Source: an uncultured Saprospiraceae bacterium
Lineage (GTDB): Bacteria > Bacteroidota > Bacteroidia > Chitinophagales > Saprospiraceae
Length of the DNA stretch: 64,000 nucleotides
Direction of reading: 5' to 3'
Assembly: GCA_943788055.1 (NCBI GenBank)
Contig: CALSOU010000008.1
Coordinates: 62,001-126,000 of the forward strand
How positions within the stretch are numbered: the first letter of the stretch is position 1; every line of letters begins with the position of its first letter. Below the pieces are notes generated by a model. It was given only the letters and a program-made list of their open reading frames with translations, made no database searches and was not told where the DNA came from. A program made the position numbers and the translations under genes. This document shows, one piece after another, positions 55,601 through 64,000 of this stretch.

Positions 55601-56963
55601 CCGGCTGGAAAGCCTGAATTGATAAACGGTGAAGAGTTGGAGCTCTGTTTAGCATAACAGGATGCCCTTTCAATATATTTTCAAGAATTTCCCAGATTAC
55701 TGGTTCCTTTCTATCAACTAATTTCTTCGCTGATTTAACAGTTTTTACGATACCTCTCTCAATTAACTTTCTAATTACGAAAGGCTTGAATAGCTCAGCT
55801 GCCATTCCTTTCGGAAGTCCGCACTCATGTAATTTTAAGGTAGGTCCTACTACAATTACTGAACGACCAGAATAATCCACCCTTTTTCCGAGTAGATTCT
55901 GACGGAAGCGACCTTGCTTTCCTTTTAGTATATCACTTAATGATTTCAACGCTCGTCCACCTTCTGCTTTCACAGCGTTGGACTTACGAGAATTATCGAA
56001 TAAAGAGTCAACAGCTTCTTGAAGCATTCTCTTTTCATTTCTTAAAATAACTTCTGGAGCCTTAATCTCAAGAAGTCTCTTAAGACGATTGTTTCTTATA
56101 ATTACACGTCTGTAAAGATCATTAAGATCCGAACTAGCAAATCTACCTCCATCCAAAGGCACCAATGGCCTAAGTTCTGGTGGGATTACTGGTAAATATT
56201 GAATAATTGCCCATTCTGGTCTATTTTCCATTCTAGTTTGACCATCTCTGAATGCTTCAACAACTCTAAGTCTCTTGAGAGCCTCAGATTTTCTTTGTTG
56301 AGAAGTTTCATTTGCTGCTTGATATCTCAAGTCCGCTGCTAATTGATCAAGATCTTCTCGTTCCAAAAGATGCCCAACTGCTTCAGCACCCATCTTGGCG
56401 ATAAATTTATTTGGATCTGTATCATCAAGCATCTGATTTTCCTGTGGTAAACTGTCAAGAATTTCAAAGTACTCCTCTTCTGTCAAAAGAGTTTTTGCCT
56501 CAAGACCATCTACTTCTTTTAACCCTGGTTGAACAACTACGTATCGCTCATAGTAAATAACAGACTCAAGATTCTTTGAAGAAAATCCAAGAAGGTATCC
56601 GATTTTGTTTGGCAACGACTTAAAGAACCAAATATGTACTACCGGAACGACCAACTTAATGTGTCCCATGCGCTCTCTTCTAACTTTCTTTTCAGTTACT
56701 TCTACACCACATCGATCACATACGATCCCCTTGTATCTAATTCTTTTGTATTTACCACAATAGCATTCGTAATCCTTGACTGGTCCAAATATTCTTTCGC
56801 AAAATAAACCATCACGTTCAGGTTTATATGATCGATAGTTTATTGTTTCAGGCTTCAAGACTTCTCCAAAAGATCTTTCAAGAATCTCATCTGGAGAACA
56901 AAGACTGACAGTGATCGAATCAAATCGATTGTTTGCTTTGCTAAATTTCTTTTTTAATGTCAT
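52683..56963 (-). CDS. rpoC: DNA-directed RNA polymerase subunit beta'
   Basis: Largest subunit of RNA polymerase. The 1426 residues carry the N-terminal zinc ribbon (C67, C69, C82, C85), the RNA-exit and bridge elements, the catalytic [12 protein letters not shown] at about residues 473-484 (three Asp bind Mg2+), and the second zinc site [13 protein letters not shown]. The C-terminal acidic tail ([10 protein letters not shown]) is short. It starts at ATG 81 bases after rpoB. It is the last gene of the secE-nusG-rplKAJL-rpoBC cluster and is followed by a bidirectional terminator. Confidence 0.98.
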   Translation of the reverse strand: MTLKKKFSKANNRFDSITVSLCSPDEILERSFGEVLKPETINYRSYKPERDGLFCERIFGPVKDYECYCGKYKRIRYKGIVCDRCGVEVTEKKVRRERMGHIKLVVPVVHIWFFKSLPNKIGYLLGFSSKNLESVIYYERYVVVQPGLKEVDGLEAKTLLTEEEYFEILDSLPQENQMLDDTDPNKFIAKMGAEAVGHLLEREDLDQLAADLRYQAANETSQQRKSEALKRLRVVEAFRDGQTRMENRPEWAIIQYLPVIPPELRPLVPLDGGRFASSDLNDLYRRVIIRNNRLKRLLEIKAPEVILRNEKRMLQEAVDSLFDNSRKSNAVKAEGGRALKSLSDILKGKQGRFRQNLLGKRVDYSGRSVIVVGPTLKLHECGLPKGMAAELFKPFVIRKLIERGIVKTVKSAKKLVDRKEPVIWEILENILKGHPVMLNRAPTLHRLSIQAFQPVLVEGKAIQLHPLVCGAFNADFDGDQMAVHVPLSQGAILEAQVLMLSAHNMLNPQDGSPVTLPSQDMVLGLYYLTKVRTSSKELAVKGEGMKFYSPEEVVIAFNEGVIELHAQIKVKIDNIDENGEAISEIIDTTVGRVLLNESRPPTVPYINDLLTKKNLKKVISKIINLTSFTVTANFLDKIKELGFYWSFKGGLSFNLGDLITPSVKEKTLVNAQTEVDEVWDNYNMGLITNSERYNQIIDKWTYADNAITQNLMKELAEHKQGFNSVYMMLDSGARGSQAQIKQLCGLRGLMAKPRKSGDTGAAIIENPILANFLEGLSVLEYFISTHGARKGLADTALKTADAGYLTRRLVDVAQDVIIIEEDCDTLRGIETFALKENDKIVETLGSRIIGRFALHDVTELKTDKVIIEAGQYITPELAALVAEEGIESVNIRSVLTCETTKGVCRKCYGKNLATGRITERGDAVGIIAAQSIGEPGTQLTLRTFHVGGIASVTKAENDITSKFEGKLEFDNVKTVKSKDETVVISRSGEIKIVDEKSGRILQSNYIPYGSNLAVKEGAMIGKGDVICEWDPFNALIISEFGGVVKFDSIEEGITFRTERDDQTGFEEKVLIESKNKKKIPTIRIMSPGGEELKSYNLPVGAYISIEDGAEVSPGEKIVKIPRKLGKIQDITGGLPRVTELFEARNPSNPAVVSEIDGIISFGKIKRGNREVVVLDERTGEKRKYLVGLSKHILVQEGDFVRAGMRLSDGAIAPIDILFIKGPFAVQSYLVNEIQEVYRSQGISINDKHIEVIVRQMMRRVKIEDAGDTIFLEGESVEKYEFLKQNDWIYDKKFIMDSGDSTNIKAGELVTLRQIREENSYLKRNDMKPLEFRDAVPSTSSPMLQGITRSSLGTYSWISAASFQETTKVLSSAAISAKTDYLEGLKENVIVGKLIPAGTGLVNRKNLFVKVKEEVANESEDVVELEE

Positions 56964-57044
56964 ACTTTTAGTATATGGTGAGTCAAGCTCAAAATGTGAC
57001 TCGAAAGTTAAAAAAGGTGTTCTAATTAATTCAAGTTCATTCTA

Positions 57045-60000
57045 TTACATGAACTTGACATCTAATGCTAAACCACGAAGCTCGTGTACTAGTACATTAA
57101 ATGATTCAGGTATATTTGGCTCTGGAAGATTCTCACCCTTCACAATTGCTTCATAAGCTTTTGCTCGACCTACAATATCATCTGATTTGATCGTTAATAG
57201 CTCACGGAGAATATTAGAAGCTCCAAAGGCTTCAAGTGCCCATACCTCCATTTCACCAAATCTCTGACCACCAAACTGTGCTTTACCACCCAACGGCTGT
57301 TGCGTAATAAGTGAATATGGACCAATTGAACGTGCATGCATTTTATCATCAACCATGTGAGATAATTTCAGCATGTAGATGACACCAACTGTTGCCTGCT
57401 GGTGGAAACGATCTCCTGTCTCGCCATCATACAAGTAAGTCTGGCCTAATGAAGGAAGTTTTGCCTTCTGAATCTGCACTTCAATATCATCCATTGAGGC
57501 ACCATCGAAAATAGGAGTAGCATACTTTACACCTAATTTCTTACCTGCCCATCCAAGTACTGTTTCAAATATCTGTCCTAAGTTCATACGAGAAGGTACA
57601 CCCAGTGGATTCAAAATAATATCAACTGGAGTTCCATCTGCCAAGAATGGCATATCTTCTTGCTTAACAATTCTAGATACAATACCCTTGTTACCGTGAC
57701 GTCCAGCTAGCTTATCACCTACTTTCAGTTTACGCTTTTTAGCCATGTACACTTTGGCAAGTTTCAATACACCAGCAGGTAATTCGTCACCAATACTAAT
57801 ATTGAACTTCTCACGCTTGTAACGGCTAATCTCCTCGTTAAGAGTAATTGAAAAATTGTGTAGTAGACGGCTAATCAATTTGTTTTTTGCATCATCTTTC
57901 ACCCAGCTGCTGTAATCAACTTCCGAGAAAACGAGGTCTTTGAAAACTTTAGCAGAAAACTTTGTTCCCTTAGGAATCAATTCCTCATTATAGATTGAAT
58001 TAACACCTTGCGAAACTTTTCCTTTCAGTAAGGTCATCAATTTATCTATCAACACTGTTCTCAGCTCATTTACAGCAACTGCATGTCTATCTTCAAGTCT
58101 ATTTAACAACTCTTTTTCCTGAACTTTTTGGAATTTATCTTTCTTAGCTCTTGCAAAAAGTTGCTTGCTTATAATTACACCTTTTGTAGACGGAGGCGCT
58201 TTCAACGAAGCATCTTTTACATCTCCAGCTTTATCCCCGAAAATTGCTCGTAAAAGTTTTTCTTCTGGAGTAGGATCGGATTCTCCTTTTGGAGTAATCT
58301 TTCCAATTAATATATCTCCTTCCTTAACCCATGCACCGACGCGAATAATTCCATTCTCATCAAGATCCTTAGTAGCATCCTCGCTTACATTTGGAATATC
58401 ATTGGTTAGTTCTTCTTCACCCAATTTGGTATCACGTATGTCAAGCTCGTAGCTTTCAATATGTAAAGAGGTAAAAATATCTTCTCGCACTACACGCTCC
58501 GAAAGTACGATTGCATCCTCAAAGTTATATCCCTTCCAAGGCATAAAAGATACCATTAGATTTTGCCCAAGCGCTAACTCTCCTTTTTCTGTAGCATAAC
58601 CATCACAAAGAAGCGACCCTTTGGTAACTCTATCTCCTTTCTTAACAATTGGCTTAAGGTTGATACAAGTTCCTTGGTTTGTTCGCAAGAACTTAATCAA
58701 TGTATAGCTCTTCACGTTGTCTGCGAACGAAACTAAATTTTCCTCATCAGAACGATCGTACTTAATCACAATTTCAGTCGCATCGACATATTCAACTACT
58801 CCTTCTCCCTCAGCATTTATTAACATTCTAGAATCACGAGCTACCTTACCTTCAAGGCCAGTTCCCACAATAGGAGAACTCGGCTTAACTAAAGGTACAG
58901 CTTGCCGTTGCATGTTTGAACCCATCAAGGCTCTGTTTGCATCATCATTCTCTAAGAAAGGAATCAAAGATGCAGAAACCCCAACAATTTGATTTGGAGC
59001 AACATCCATAAATTCTACTTCAGATGGCGTAAGGACAGGAAATTCACCATGTTCTCTACACTTTATTCTATCACTTAAAAAAGCTCCTTTTTCATTAATT
59101 TGCGAATTGGCTTGTGCAATTTTCTTAAAATCTTCACCTTCCGCAGATAGATACACTGCGTCTTCTTTAACTTCTACTTTTCCACCTTCAACTTTACGAT
59201 ATGGCGTTTCAAGGAACCCCATTTTATTAACCTTGGCATGTACACAAAGAGTAGAGATCAAACCAATATTTGGCCCTTCTGGTGTCTCAATTGTACATAA
59301 TCGACCGTAGTGACTATAGTGCACATCTCTTACCTCAAAACCAGCTCGTTCTCTAGATAAACCTCCTGGTCCTAAAGCAGAAATTCTTCTCTTGTGTGTA
59401 ATTTCAGAAAGTGGATTCGTTTGATCTAAAAACTGTGACAATTGAGAAGTACCGAAAAAAGAATTAATTACTGAAGATAAAGTCCTAGCATTAATCAAAT
59501 CAATCGGGGTGAAGACCTCATTATCTCTAACATTCATACGCTCACGAATAGTTCTAGCCATTCTTGCGAGACCAACACCAAACTGAGCATATAGCTGCTC
59601 GCCTACAGTTCTTACTCTTCTATTTGACAAGTGATCAATATCATCGAGTTCAGCCTTTTGATTCATCAAAGAAACCAAGTAACGAACTATAGAGATAATA
59701 TCCTCTTTAGTTAATACCAAAGTATCCAAGTCCTTTTCAACACCTAGCTTTCTGTTAATCTTATATCTTCCTACCTCTCCAAGATTGTATCTTTTATCTG
59801 AGAAGAAAAGTTTGTCAATTATTCCTCTTGCAGTTTCTTCATCAGGAGGATCGGTTCCTCTAAGCTGACGATAAATATGCTGAACTGCTTCCATTTCAGA
59901 AGAAGAAGGATCTTTCTGCAGTGTATTATATATAATACTGTAGTCTTCTTCGATATCCTCTTTTTGGAGAATTATTGAATCAACATCCGCTCCTAATATA

Positions 60001-60866
60001 TGCTGTACATTATCTTCATCAAGAAGTACATCTCTTTCAAGAATAATCTCGTTACGCTCAATAGTTACTACTTCACCAGTATCTTCATCAACAAAATCTT
60101 CAGTCCACTTACGTAGAACTCTAGCAGCTAGTTTTCTTCCGACAGATTTCTTAAGATTTTTTGCATTTACTTTAATCTCCTCAGCAAGACCGAAAAGATT
60201 AAGAATATCTTTATCTGAATCGTAACCAATCGCTCTCAATAACGTCGTTACCGGAAACTTCTTCTTTCTATCAATGTACGCATACATCACAGTATTGATA
60301 TCAGTTGAAAATTCCATCCAGGCTCCTTTGAAAGGAATAACCCTTGCGCTATGAATTTTCGTTCCATTGGGGTGGAATGTCTGAGAAAAGAAAACACCTG
60401 GTGATCTGTGCAACTGAGAAACGATAAGACGTTCTGCACCATTGATCACGAATGTTCCTTTCGGAGTCATGTAAGGAATATTTCCGAGAAATACGTCTTG
60501 AACAATTGTCTGAAAGTCAACATGCTCCTCATCATTACAAGATAGCCTCAACTTCGCTTTAAGCGGGACGCTGTAAGTAAGACCGCGCATCATACACTCA
60601 TCGATACTATACCGTGGTGGATCGATGAAATAATCAAGAAACTCTAAAACGAAAATATTTCGAGCATCTGTGATTGGAAAATTTTCTTGAAAAACGCGGT
60701 ACAAACCTTCGCTATTTCGATTTTCAGGTGTTGTGCCTAACTGAAAGAACTCACCGAATGATTCCAGTTGAATTTCTAGTAGGTCAGGATAAACATTAGG
60801 TAGTCGGATTTGCCCGAATTTTACCCTTTGTTCGTCCGCATATTGAACAGTTGCGTTTGAGGCCAT
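57045..60866 (-). CDS. rpoB: DNA-directed RNA polymerase subunit beta
   Basis: Second-largest RNA polymerase subunit, 1273 residues. The rifampicin-region sequence [20 protein letters not shown] with the following RISALGPGG keeps the Asp, His and Ser that are altered in resistant mutants, so the wild-type state is rifampicin-sensitive by this criterion. [12 protein letters not shown] near the C-terminus is the conserved active-centre lysine and arginine segment. The start is ATG. The 163 bases between rplL and this gene contain two hairpins (60918-60971). Confidence 0.98.
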   Translation of the reverse strand: MASNATVQYADEQRVKFGQIRLPNVYPDLLEIQLESFGEFFQLGTTPENRNSEGLYRVFQENFPITDARNIFVLEFLDYFIDPPRYSIDECMMRGLTYSVPLKAKLRLSCNDEEHVDFQTIVQDVFLGNIPYMTPKGTFVINGAERLIVSQLHRSPGVFFSQTFHPNGTKIHSARVIPFKGAWMEFSTDINTVMYAYIDRKKKFPVTTLLRAIGYDSDKDILNLFGLAEEIKVNAKNLKKSVGRKLAARVLRKWTEDFVDEDTGEVVTIERNEIILERDVLLDEDNVQHILGADVDSIILQKEDIEEDYSIIYNTLQKDPSSSEMEAVQHIYRQLRGTDPPDEETARGIIDKLFFSDKRYNLGEVGRYKINRKLGVEKDLDTLVLTKEDIISIVRYLVSLMNQKAELDDIDHLSNRRVRTVGEQLYAQFGVGLARMARTIRERMNVRDNEVFTPIDLINARTLSSVINSFFGTSQLSQFLDQTNPLSEITHKRRISALGPGGLSRERAGFEVRDVHYSHYGRLCTIETPEGPNIGLISTLCVHAKVNKMGFLETPYRKVEGGKVEVKEDAVYLSAEGEDFKKIAQANSQINEKGAFLSDRIKCREHGEFPVLTPSEVEFMDVAPNQIVGVSASLIPFLENDDANRALMGSNMQRQAVPLVKPSSPIVGTGLEGKVARDSRMLINAEGEGVVEYVDATEIVIKYDRSDEENLVSFADNVKSYTLIKFLRTNQGTCINLKPIVKKGDRVTKGSLLCDGYATEKGELALGQNLMVSFMPWKGYNFEDAIVLSERVVREDIFTSLHIESYELDIRDTKLGEEELTNDIPNVSEDATKDLDENGIIRVGAWVKEGDILIGKITPKGESDPTPEEKLLRAIFGDKAGDVKDASLKAPPSTKGVIISKQLFARAKKDKFQKVQEKELLNRLEDRHAVAVNELRTVLIDKLMTLLKGKVSQGVNSIYNEELIPKGTKFSAKVFKDLVFSEVDYSSWVKDDAKNKLISRLLHNFSITLNEEISRYKREKFNISIGDELPAGVLKLAKVYMAKKRKLKVGDKLAGRHGNKGIVSRIVKQEDMPFLADGTPVDIILNPLGVPSRMNLGQIFETVLGWAGKKLGVKYATPIFDGASMDDIEVQIQKAKLPSLGQTYLYDGETGDRFHQQATVGVIYMLKLSHMVDDKMHARSIGPYSLITQQPLGGKAQFGGQRFGEMEVWALEAFGASNILRELLTIKSDDIVGRAKAYEAIVKGENLPEPNIPESFNVLVHELRGLALDVKFM

Positions 60867-60917
60867 TTGTTATTTGTTTATGTTCCTAAGAGATTGAAAC
60901 AATCAAGATAAAAAGAA

Positions 60918-60971
60918 GTTTATCCGTCATAAACGGCAATAGGCTTAGCAGGTTAAACACCTGACTAAGCC
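60918..60971 (-). promoter_or_regulatory. Two hairpins in the rplL-rpoB spacer
   Basis: On the minus strand GGCTTAG and CAGG pair with CCTG and CTAAGCC around a short loop (60942-60971). Directly after comes GTTTAT/ATAAAC around GACGG (60918-60934). Neither is followed by a T-run. In enterobacteria the same spacer holds an attenuator and an RNase III site; a similar role here is an inference. Confidence 0.55.
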
Positions 60972-61029
60972 AATATACCGTGATATTTTAGAATAAATCT
61001 TCTGTCATTAAAGAATGTGCGAGACTAAA

Positions 61030-61407
61030 TTATTTCAATTCAACTTGCGCACCTGCTCCTTCTAATGAAGCTTTTAACGCTTCTGCGTCAGCTTTAGGAA
61101 CAGCTTCTTTAATTACAGCTGGAGCTCCGTCTACTAATTCCTTAGCATCTTTCAATCCAACACCTAATAAGTTTTTAACTTCTTTAACTACAGCTAATTT
61201 TGCTGAACCAGCAGAAACTAAGTGTACATCAAATTCAGTTTTTTCAGCAGCAGCCCCGCCGTCTCCTCCTGCTCCAGGAGCAGCAACAGCAGCAGCAGCA
61301 GCTGCAGGTTCAATTCCGTATTCCTCTTTTAGGATGTCAGCTAATTCGCTTACATCTTTTACTGAAAGGTTTACTAATTGTTCCGCAATTTCTTTTAAAT
61401 CCGCCAT
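61030..61407 (-). CDS. rplL: 50S ribosomal protein L7/L12
   Basis: The 125-residue stalk protein shows the helical N-terminal dimerisation segment, an Ala/Gly-rich hinge (residues about 33-55) and the conserved C-terminal factor-binding domain ([27 protein letters not shown]). It recruits translational GTPases to the ribosome. It follows rplJ by 68 bases, a standard pairing because L10 holds the L7/L12 dimers. Confidence 0.97.
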   Translation of the reverse strand: MADLKEIAEQLVNLSVKDVSELADILKEEYGIEPAAAAAAVAAPGAGGDGGAAAEKTEFDVHLVSAGSAKLAVVKEVKNLLGVGLKDAKELVDGAPAVIKEAVPKADAEALKASLEGAGAQVELK

Positions 61408-61475
61408 GATTGGTCGTTTTTTAGTTTTAAATAATAATTATATAATAATTGCGTAAAGCTTGGAAGCCTACATTT

Positions 61476-62003
61476 CTAAGCACTTTTCTCTTCGAGTGCT
61501 TTCAACAAGCCAGATATAGTCTGACCACCACTTTGAAGCGAACCAACAAGGTTCTTGATAGGAGATTGTAGTAACAAGATTACGTCTCCAATCAAATCTT
61601 CTTTCGACTTAAGCGTGCTTAATACTTCAACCTGATCATCTCCTAAGAAAATATCAGAATCAATATATGCCGCTTTCAGAACAGGTTTTTCAGAAGTCTT
61701 TCTGAATTCCTTAATAATCTTAGCCGGAACATTCCCTACTTCTGAAAACATAATAGCCGTTGGGCCTTTCAATGCCTCTAGAAGAGGTGTGTAATTTTTT
61801 TCTTCAGCATTTGCTTGAAGCGCTTTTGCAGCAAGTGTATTTTTAACCACTTTCATTTCCACTCCTTTTTCAAAACACAGTGCCCTTAAGTTATTTACTT
61901 GAGCAACCGTTAGAGCGGAGGAATCAGTGATGTAGAAAAATGAACTCTCACTGAATTTTTCTTTTAGATCAGCAATTACTGCTGTTTTTTCTGCTTTTGT
62001 CAT
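61476..62003 (-). CDS. rplJ: 50S ribosomal protein L10
   Basis: Base of the ribosomal stalk. The 175 residues start MTKAEKTAVIADLKEKFSES and carry VAQVNNLRALCFEKGVEMKVVKNTLAAKAL, the rRNA-binding core, and a C-terminal helix for L7/L12 dimers. The start is 17 bases after rplA, too close for an independent leader of the kind that regulates rplJL in enterobacteria, so control by L10 at this point is unlikely here. Confidence 0.96.
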   Translation of the reverse strand: MTKAEKTAVIADLKEKFSESSFFYITDSSALTVAQVNNLRALCFEKGVEMKVVKNTLAAKALQANAEEKNYTPLLEALKGPTAIMFSEVGNVPAKIIKEFRKTSEKPVLKAAYIDSDIFLGDDQVEVLSTLKSKEDLIGDVILLLQSPIKNLVGSLQSGGQTISGLLKALEEKSA

Positions 62004-62020
62004 TATTCAGAGTTTTGAGT

Positions 62021-62713
62021 TTAATTAACAGATTTTACATCAACAGCAATACCTGGACTCATTGTTGAAGCCATAGTTAGAGACTTTACATACGTTCCTT
62101 TTGCTGTTGAAGGTTTCATTTTCACAATTGTTGAGATAAGTTCATTTGCATTTTCACTAATCTTCTCAGCAGAAAAAGAGACTCTACCTATAGTTGAGTG
62201 AATAATTCCGAACTTGTCAACACGGAAAGAAATCTTACCTCCCTTTACATCTTTAACGGCACTTGAGACATCCATTGTTACAGTACCAGACTTTGGATTA
62301 GGCATTAAGTTTCGAGGTCCTAAAATACGACCAACTCTACCGACTTTTGCCATAACTGTAGGCATGGCAATAACCACATCTACATCTGTCCAACCTTTAT
62401 TGATCTTATCTACATACTCATCTAGGCCAGCATAGTCAGCACCTGCCTCTAGAGCTTCAGCTTCTTTATCTGGTGTACATAGAACTAATACAGACTTGGA
62501 TTTTCCCGTACCATGAGGCAGAACTACAGTCCCTCTGATTGCTTGGTCAGCTTTTCTTGGATCAACACCTAATCTGATATGAACATCCACAGATGCATCA
62601 AATTTTGTGGTGTTAACTTCCTTGACCAAAGCCGATGCTTCACTGATTGAGTAAAGCTTATCAACCTCAACCTTAGCGTTAGCTGCCTTACGCTTTTTTG
62701 AAATTTTAGCCAT
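62021..62713 (-). CDS. rplA: 50S ribosomal protein L1
   Basis: The 230-residue protein has the L1 family segments [28 protein letters not shown], a [23 protein letters not shown]-type core and [15 protein letters not shown]. It binds 23S rRNA in the L1 stalk and in many bacteria represses its own rplKA mRNA. It lies 68 bases after rplK. Confidence 0.97.
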   Translation of the reverse strand: MAKISKKRKAANAKVEVDKLYSISEASALVKEVNTTKFDASVDVHIRLGVDPRKADQAIRGTVVLPHGTGKSKSVLVLCTPDKEAEALEAGADYAGLDEYVDKINKGWTDVDVVIAMPTVMAKVGRVGRILGPRNLMPNPKSGTVTMDVSSAVKDVKGGKISFRVDKFGIIHSTIGRVSFSAEKISENANELISTIVKMKPSTAKGTYVKSLTMASTMSPGIAVDVKSVN

Positions 62714-62781
62714 TTTAATAAATTTAAAGGTACAAACGCGGAAAATGGTCCGCTCCCTAGTTCAATAATTCGTTAAATCAA

Positions 62782-63225
62782 TTATGCCTCCCAAGGTGGA
62801 GTACCCGATACCGTGATCCCCATACTTCTAGCTGTACCCGCAACCATCTTCATTGCAGATTCAATTTTAAAAGCATTTAAATCAGGCATTTTGTCCTCAG
62901 CTATCTCCTTAACTTGGTCCCATGACACACTTGCCACCTTATCACGATTAGGTACTTTTGAACCACTCTTTATGCTTGCTTTCTCCAATAATTGGATAGA
63001 AGCAGGAGAAGTTTTAACAACAAAGTCAAAAGACTTGTCTTTATACACTGTAATAACTACAGGTAAAACCTTCCCAGCTTTGTCTTGCGTATCTGCATTG
63101 AAACGCTTACAAAACTCCATAATGTTCACACCTTTCGCACCAAGAGCAGGACCTACTGGAGGAGATGGGTTTGCTGCGCCACCTTTTACTTGCAATTTGA
63201 TTAAAACGTCGATTTCCTTTGCCAT
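62782..63225 (-). CDS. rplK: 50S ribosomal protein L11
   Basis: The 147-residue protein shows the Pro-rich N-terminal domain ([23 protein letters not shown]) and the rRNA-binding C-terminal domain ([31 protein letters not shown] followed by [10 protein letters not shown]). It takes part in factor binding and in stringent-response sensing. It starts 31 bases after nusG and lies in the conserved nusG-rplK-rplA order. Confidence 0.97.
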   Translation of the reverse strand: MAKEIDVLIKLQVKGGAANPSPPVGPALGAKGVNIMEFCKRFNADTQDKAGKVLPVVITVYKDKSFDFVVKTSPASIQLLEKASIKSGSKVPNRDKVASVSWDQVKEIAEDKMPDLNAFKIESAMKMVAGTARSMGITVSGTPPWEA

Positions 63226-63256
63226 TCTATTTCAGAATTTTAGCTGTATAAATTAA

Positions 63257-63805
63257 TTATGCTTGTTTCTCTACTTGTATAAAGTTTAATTCCACTTCCG
63301 TACCACGTCCGAAGATTTTCACAATAACTTTCAATTTTTTCTTTTCTTCATTTACTTCTTTGATATCCCCTACGAAATCTTTGAATGGACCATCAATGAT
63401 CTTGACGGTTTCACCAACTATGTATGGTTCAATCATCGCCTCACCCATATCTTGAGAGGCATCCACTTTACCTAACATCCTATTAGCTTCAGACTGCTGC
63501 ATAGGGATCGGATTATTTTTACCTAGAAAGTGAATTACATTTGGTGAATTAACAATCGTTAAGATCATTTCACCAGAAAAACGACTTGGTATAGCCTCGA
63601 CGAGAATATAACCAGGAAGTATGTTTCTCTCCATTATAACCTTCTTCCCATTTCTAATTTTATAGACTTTTTCAGAAGGTACAATTATCTGCGTAATTAC
63701 TTCGGACCACTTGTTCCGTTGTATTTCTAACTCTAGTCTTTCTTTGATCTTCTTTTCCTTCCCACTAATCACACGCAGTGAGTACCATTTGGTTTCATCG
63801 CTCAT
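63257..63805 (-). CDS. nusG: Transcription termination/antitermination protein NusG
   Basis: Binds RNA polymerase and couples it to Rho or the ribosome. The 182 residues show the NGN domain (KWYSLRVISGKEKKIKERL, PSEKVYKIRNGKK, NILPGYILVEA) and the KOW domain (VKIIDGPFKDFVGDIKEVNEEKKK). The start is 7 bases after the secE stop codon, and rplK follows. The length matches the Bacteroidota form. Confidence 0.97.
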   Translation of the reverse strand: MSDETKWYSLRVISGKEKKIKERLELEIQRNKWSEVITQIIVPSEKVYKIRNGKKVIMERNILPGYILVEAIPSRFSGEMILTIVNSPNVIHFLGKNNPIPMQQSEANRMLGKVDASQDMGEAMIEPYIVGETVKIIDGPFKDFVGDIKEVNEEKKKLKVIVKIFGRGTEVELNFIQVEKQA

Positions 63806-63812
63806 ATGATTA

Positions 63813-64000
63813 CTAGTTTGCGTTTATCTGATATAGGAAACCATCCAACACTACATAACTTAGTACGGTATCCATCAAAAGGATAATCAAAGCAAGTATT
63901 ACTGTAGATACTAATACGACTCTTGCAGAAGAAAGCAATTCGGACATAGTAGGCCATGTTACGTTGTGTAATAACTCGTTATAACTCTCCTTTACGTATG
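63813..64000 (-). CDS. secE: Preprotein translocase subunit SecE (N-terminus outside window)
   Basis: Translation of the minus strand from the right edge gives YVKESYNELLHNVTWPT followed by MSELLSSARVVLVSTVILALIILLMD-type sequence and a TAG at 63813-63815. The short amphipathic helix with the conserved NVTWPT and one membrane span is the SecE core. SecE clamps SecY in the translocon. The window edge removes only a few N-terminal codons, and the position before nusG is the normal bacterial order. Confidence 0.93.
   Translation of the reverse strand, partial: YVKESYNELLHNVTWPTMSELLSSARVVLVSTVILALIILLMDTVLSYVVLDGFLYQINAN

Noticed and set aside
61200-61409. Gln- and Leu-rich frame antisense to rplL
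   Set aside because: It arises from the GCA/GCT repeats encoding the Ala-rich hinge of L7/L12 on the other strand.
61408-61475. L10-type autoregulatory leader in the rplJ-rplL region
   Set aside because: The gap before rplJ is only 17 bases and the 68-base gap before rplL shows no convincing L10-binding structure.
62813-63256. 147-codon open frame antisense to rplK
   Set aside because: It is the mirror of a highly conserved ribosomal protein gene; the minus-strand product is unmistakable L11.

Overview
The window comes from an AT-rich member of the Bacteroidota, most likely a Saprospira- or Cytophaga-like free-living lineage. This rests on five surface proteins ending in type IX secretion (T9SS) sorting domains (four of the gliding-associated type B, one of type A), a DUF2795 protein, candidate promoters of the Bacteroidota form TTG-N20-TAnnTTTG, and a TonB receptor under a thiamine pyrophosphate (TPP) riboswitch. 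The lineage below phylum level is an inference.

Layout. 1-7.3 kb holds a truncated M19 dipeptidase, a lipoprotein, an unknown protein, MarC, cmk, a DUF2795 protein, queA and a MacB-type ABC permease. 7.5-11.6 kb holds infC-rpmI-rplT and clpC, all on the minus strand. 12.1-13.8 kb holds a STAS protein, rnz and tRNA-Lys. 14.0-17.6 kb holds aconitase, a GC-rich intergenic block and a broken fatty acid desaturase. 17.8-40.7 kb is almost entirely four consecutive giant minus-strand genes for repeat-rich secreted proteins of 1602 to 2132 aa, including a 15-PKD metalloprotease with a recent internal duplication. 41-44.8 kb holds a small barrel-like protein, the TPP-riboswitch-controlled TonB receptor and a NadR-like kinase. 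44.8-52.6 kb is a plus-strand series: unknown protein-era-der-rfbC-rfbD, then another T9SS protein-ribE. 52.7-64 kb is the secE-nusG-rplKAJL-rpoBC cluster on the minus strand, with secE cut by the window edge.

The most informative regulatory signal is the riboswitch at 44030-44098. Its 3' P1 strand, a downstream CATTTCC segment and the receptor start codon can form mutually exclusive pairings, which predicts translational OFF control by TPP and so assigns the receptor to thiamine (or precursor) uptake. No CRISPR array, prophage or intact insertion sequence was seen. Most of the window is housekeeping sequence; the accessory character is concentrated in the giant surface proteins and around the desaturase remnant.
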